In this document: positions 61,604 through 64,000 of the stretch, one piece after another
How positions within the stretch are numbered: the first letter of the stretch is position 1
How the letters are laid out: each line of letters begins with the position of its first letter
From: JBJMQS01 sp045802605
Lineage (GTDB): Bacteria; Planctomycetota; Planctomycetia; Gemmatales; Gemmataceae
Reading direction: 5' to 3'
Length of the DNA stretch: 64,000 bases
NCBI GenBank assembly: GCA_045802605.1
Contig: JBJMQS010000056.1
Span: 248,001 to 312,000 of the forward strand
Translations under genes and position numbers: made by a program
The notes under the pieces: generated by a model
The model's input: the letters and a program-made list of their open reading frames with translations, nothing else
What the model was told of the DNA's origin: nothing
Database searches by the model: none

Positions 61604-62650
61604 ATGACGCCATTTGTCAGTGTGATCATGCCGGTACGCAACGAGGTAGCCCATATCGCGGCGACGCTCGATCCTTTGCTGCATCAGTGCTACGACCCGT
61701 GTCGCTATGAGATCCTGGTGATCGACGGGCAATCGACCGATGCGACCGCCGACATCGTCCGCGAGTTGCAACTCACGAATCCACAGCTTCAACTGCTCGA
61801 CAATCCAAAGCGCTTGGCCAGTGCAGCACGCAATATCGGCGTGCAACAGGCCCGTGGCGATTACCTCGTCATCGTGGATGGGCATTGCGAGATTCGCAGC
61901 AAACATTACCTGCGCGATCTTGTGCGCGCGTTCGAGGAACACAGCGTCGATTGTCTCGGGCGCCCCCAGCCGCTCGACGTGGCCGGCGCGGCTCCCTTGC
62001 AAAAAGCCATCGCCGTCGCGCGAGCTTCGCGGCTCGGTCACAATCCCGGCTCGCACATCTATTCCAAAAGTGGCGGGCCAGTGAAGCCGCAATCGGTCGG
62101 CGTGGCTTATCGCAAAGAGCTCTTCGAGCGGGTCGGGCTATTCGATGAAACGTTTGACGCTTGTGAAGATGTCGAGTTCAACCACCGCGTCGATGCGGCC
62201 GGGTTCCGTTGCCACCTCGCACCGGAGTTAGCGATTCATTATCTGCCGCGAGACACACTGGGCGGGCTGGCGCACCAGATGCAGCGGTATGGCCGCGGCC
62301 GTGTGCGACTCATCACCAAGCACCCGACAACGTTTTCGTTGTTGCCGCTAATCCCTGCCTTGTTCCTCGTTGGCATCTTCGGTTCGTTTTTCCTGGGTCT
62401 AACATCTCCGATATTCGCCTCACTATTTTGCGTTTGTGCGATCGTTTACATGGCCACGGTCGCCGGGGCAGGCTTGTGGCTGGCACTGAAGCGTCGAGCG
62501 GCCGAGGCCGCCCCGCTCATACCGATCGTTTTTCTCACGATCCACGTTGGGGCCGGCTATGGCGTGCTTGCCGAGTCCATGCCCAGGGTGAGCAATTGGC
62601 TGATTCGCCACGCACGCCCCATCCTTCGTCGCACGAATCGGCTAACCTAA
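61604..62650 (+). CDS. GT2-family glycosyltransferase with membrane tail
   Basis: A 348-residue enzyme. VSVIMPVRNEVAHIAATLDPLL, EILVIDGQSTDAT, VIVDGHCEIRS (DxH instead of DxD) and FDACEDVEFNHRVDAAGF are the family landmarks. The C-terminal third has two or three membrane helices (LLPLIPALFLVGIFGSFFL and LFCVCAIVYMATVAGAGL), so it acts at the inner face of the membrane and may add a sugar to the lipid-linked unit. The start is at 61604; an upstream ATG at 61505 overlaps the previous gene. Confidence 0.9.
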   Translation: MTPFVSVIMPVRNEVAHIAATLDPLLHQCYDPCRYEILVIDGQSTDATADIVRELQLTNPQLQLLDNPKRLASAARNIGVQQARGDYLVIVDGHCEIRSKHYLRDLVRAFEEHSVDCLGRPQPLDVAGAAPLQKAIAVARASRLGHNPGSHIYSKSGGPVKPQSVGVAYRKELFERVGLFDETFDACEDVEFNHRVDAAGFRCHLAPELAIHYLPRDTLGGLAHQMQRYGRGRVRLITKHPTTFSLLPLIPALFLVGIFGSFFLGLTSPIFASLFCVCAIVYMATVAGAGLWLALKRRAAEAAPLIPIVFLTIHVGAGYGVLAESMPRVSNWLIRHARPILRRTNRLT

Positions 62651-62655
62651 TACCG

Positions 62656-63504
62656 ATGCTGCACGCGCTGTCATTTGATGTCGAAGAGTATTTCCAGGTT
62701 CACGCTTACACTGGTGTGATCGATCCCGCGCTTTGGGACGAATACCCTTCGAGGGTGCAGTTGGGCACGCGCATCATTCTTGATCTGCTCGCCGAGGCTG
62801 GCACCTCGGCAACTTTTTTTACCCTCGGCTGGGTCGGTAAGCGACATCCGCAATTGGTCCGTGACATCGTCGCTGCCGGGCATGAACTGGCGTCGCACGG
62901 CTACAACCATCGCCGAGTCGATACGCAAACGCCGGATGAATTCCGTCGCGACGTTCGCGCCGCCAAAGAGATTCTGGAACAAGTCGCAGGCGTCCCTGTC
63001 ACGGCGTATCGCGCTCCCAGTTTTTCAATCAATGATCGAACGCCGTGGGCCCATGCGATTCTTGTGGAAGAAGGTTACACGCTCGATTCCAGCGTGCGGC
63101 GATCGACCGCACCGTTCACTATCCAAATCGCTTCCGGATCACTCACCGAATTCCCGGTACCGGCGATGTCCGTGATGGGTCGCCAGATCGGCGTCGGCGG
63201 TGGCGGCTACTTTCGATTGTTCCCTCTGTGGGTCACTCATCGCGCCATTCGTGCGGCACAGCGCGCCGGCCAACCGTTCTGCGTCTATCTGCACCCGTGG
63301 GAGTTCGACCCCGATCAGCCGCGAATTATGACATCCATCGTCACGACGTGGCGGCAGCGAATCGGCTTGTCACGGACAGCGATTCGCTTGAAACAACTGT
63401 TGCAGTCATTTCAGTTCGGAACATTGGCGAAATCCCTCAGCCACTCCCGCGTGGCCGTGGAAGGCACAACCGATCCGCTTGGCGCGATCGAGCGCGTCGC
63501 CTGA
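62656..63504 (+). CDS. Exosortase-system polysaccharide deacetylase
   Basis: A 282-residue deacetylase of the type found with exosortase clusters (polysaccharide deacetylase plus DUF3473). FDVEEYF carries the catalytic Asp, HELASHGYNH the metal His pair, YRAPSFS the Arg/Pro motif and VYLHPWEFD the distal His. It deacetylates the exopolysaccharide. The frame stays open upstream to 62209, but the ATG at 62656 begins exactly at the conserved MLHALSFDVEEYF and is the likely start. Confidence 0.94.
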   Translation: MLHALSFDVEEYFQVHAYTGVIDPALWDEYPSRVQLGTRIILDLLAEAGTSATFFTLGWVGKRHPQLVRDIVAAGHELASHGYNHRRVDTQTPDEFRRDVRAAKEILEQVAGVPVTAYRAPSFSINDRTPWAHAILVEEGYTLDSSVRRSTAPFTIQIASGSLTEFPVPAMSVMGRQIGVGGGGYFRLFPLWVTHRAIRAAQRAGQPFCVYLHPWEFDPDQPRIMTSIVTTWRQRIGLSRTAIRLKQLLQSFQFGTLAKSLSHSRVAVEGTTDPLGAIERVA

Positions 63505-63597
63505 ACCTCGCTTCAGAACTGCATCAAGCCGACCGCCATCGCCGCCCGATTTCGGGAATACGCATCCTTGCCGGACCGACCTACGAGAGGCTACGCC

Positions 63598-64000
63598 GTG
63601 AATCCGGATACCGCATCGCATCTCGGTTTCCTGACGGTTATTCAGGAGCCTGGCGGGTTCCTCGGCGGCTATCTCGTAACGAACCTTTGGGGCCGGCCGC
63701 TGGAATTCCGACTCAGCACGGCGGTCCAGCCCAACCGTGTGCAGCAAATTCTCTATGGCCCCACGTTGGACGCGTACGTCGCGGCCGAGTTGATCGGCAA
63801 GACACTCGTCGAGAAGACCAACGCCCGCGCCCACCTGGTGCTGACCGATCATTGCACGATGCTTGAACTGCGCCGGGCGATCGAGATACCCGTGGTCTGG
63901 GTGGCGCCGCCGAGCGATCCGATGGCTCTCGCGCTGGCCTCGGCCGGCCTGTCGATGACCGAAGCCGCCGGCGATCGCGGGCCGATCGTCGCCCATCCGG
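63598..64000 (+). CDS. Unrecognised protein, 5' part (3' end outside window)
   Basis: An open frame from a GTG at 63598 (GAGAGG nine bases upstream) to the window edge, 134 codons with no stop. The beginning reads VNPDTASHLGFLTVIQEPGG followed by FLGGYLVTNLWGRPLEFRLS and a conserved-looking ILYGPTLDAYVAAELIGKTL. I recognise no family. The frame has the same codon style as the preceding genes. It begins 93 bases after the deacetylase gene, so it could be a seventh gene of the exopolysaccharide unit or the first of a new one. Confidence 0.7.
   Translation, partial: MNPDTASHLGFLTVIQEPGGFLGGYLVTNLWGRPLEFRLSTAVQPNRVQQILYGPTLDAYVAAELIGKTLVEKTNARAHLVLTDHCTMLELRRAIEIPVVWVAPPSDPMALALASAGLSMTEAAGDRGPIVAHP

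Overview
The window looks like a chromosomal segment of a planctomycete (Planctomycetota, probably of the Pirellulales/Gemmatales kind). This is an inference from gene content: a GATase-like/DUF4175-like membrane pair, an ECF sigma factor next to a huge alpha-2-macroglobulin, a kaiC-kaiB-kaiB-histidine kinase operon, FHA-kinase architecture, floA/NfeD genes, an exosortase-EpsI exopolysaccharide cluster and many GC-rich palindromic intergenic repeats. I saw no transposase, integrase, phage gene, tRNA, rRNA or CRISPR array. Coding density is high, and most genes are vertical housekeeping or envelope genes.

Layout. 1-4 kb: end of a cell-surface membrane pair. 4-7.5 kb: a methyltransferase and a hybrid histidine kinase. 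7.7-13.7 kb: an ECF sigma factor directly followed by an 1837-residue alpha-2-macroglobulin whose N-terminus looks like an anti-sigma domain. 13.7-20.4 kb: an M28 peptidase, a secreted protein, a Gly/Tyr/Gln-rich secreted protein and a membrane protein. 20.4-23.3 kb: YceI, an SDR oxidoreductase divergent from an ArsR regulator with a clear operator between them, and an internally duplicated membrane protein. 23.3-27.2 kb: the Kai operon. 27.2-30.4 kb: a DUF151 nuclease-like protein, a PP2C phosphatase, prfB with a +1 programmed frameshift, and a small membrane protein. 30.4-39.5 kb: MATE exporter, quinone oxidoreductase, pheT, an FHA-pseudokinase in opposite orientation, pheS, rplT, rpmI and infC. 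39.7-49.3 kb: a Cys/Tyr-rich surface protein, a Lon-domain protein, DUF309, a type II secretion F protein, a three-gene glycosyltransferase operon, and floA with an NfeD partner. 49.4-56.3 kb: Nudix, BlaI/M56 regulatory pair, long NfeD protease, fabF. 56.3-64 kb: a Uma2 protein, then an exosortase/exopolysaccharide operon, and finally an unrecognised gene cut by the window end.

How the genes work together. Signal transduction is prominent: two hybrid kinases, a Kai oscillator-like module, an FHA-pseudokinase with a PP2C phosphatase elsewhere, an ECF sigma/A2M pair, and a BlaI/M56 pair. Envelope biogenesis is the second theme: exosortase-linked exopolysaccharide, two sets of glycosyltransferases, flotillin/NfeD, and low-complexity secreted proteins. 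Translation genes carry three classical but striking control features visible in the DNA: an AUC start candidate for infC, an attenuator-like terminator in front of rpmI-rplT, and the prfB frameshift.

Most notable for a second look: the sigma/A2M fusion with a membrane-hairpin insert at the expected bait-region position; palindromic repeats inserted in frame into pheT and into a glycosyltransferase; the pheS/pheT pair split by an opposite-strand FHA-pseudokinase; and the KaiC with Ser-Ser at the phosphorylation site.
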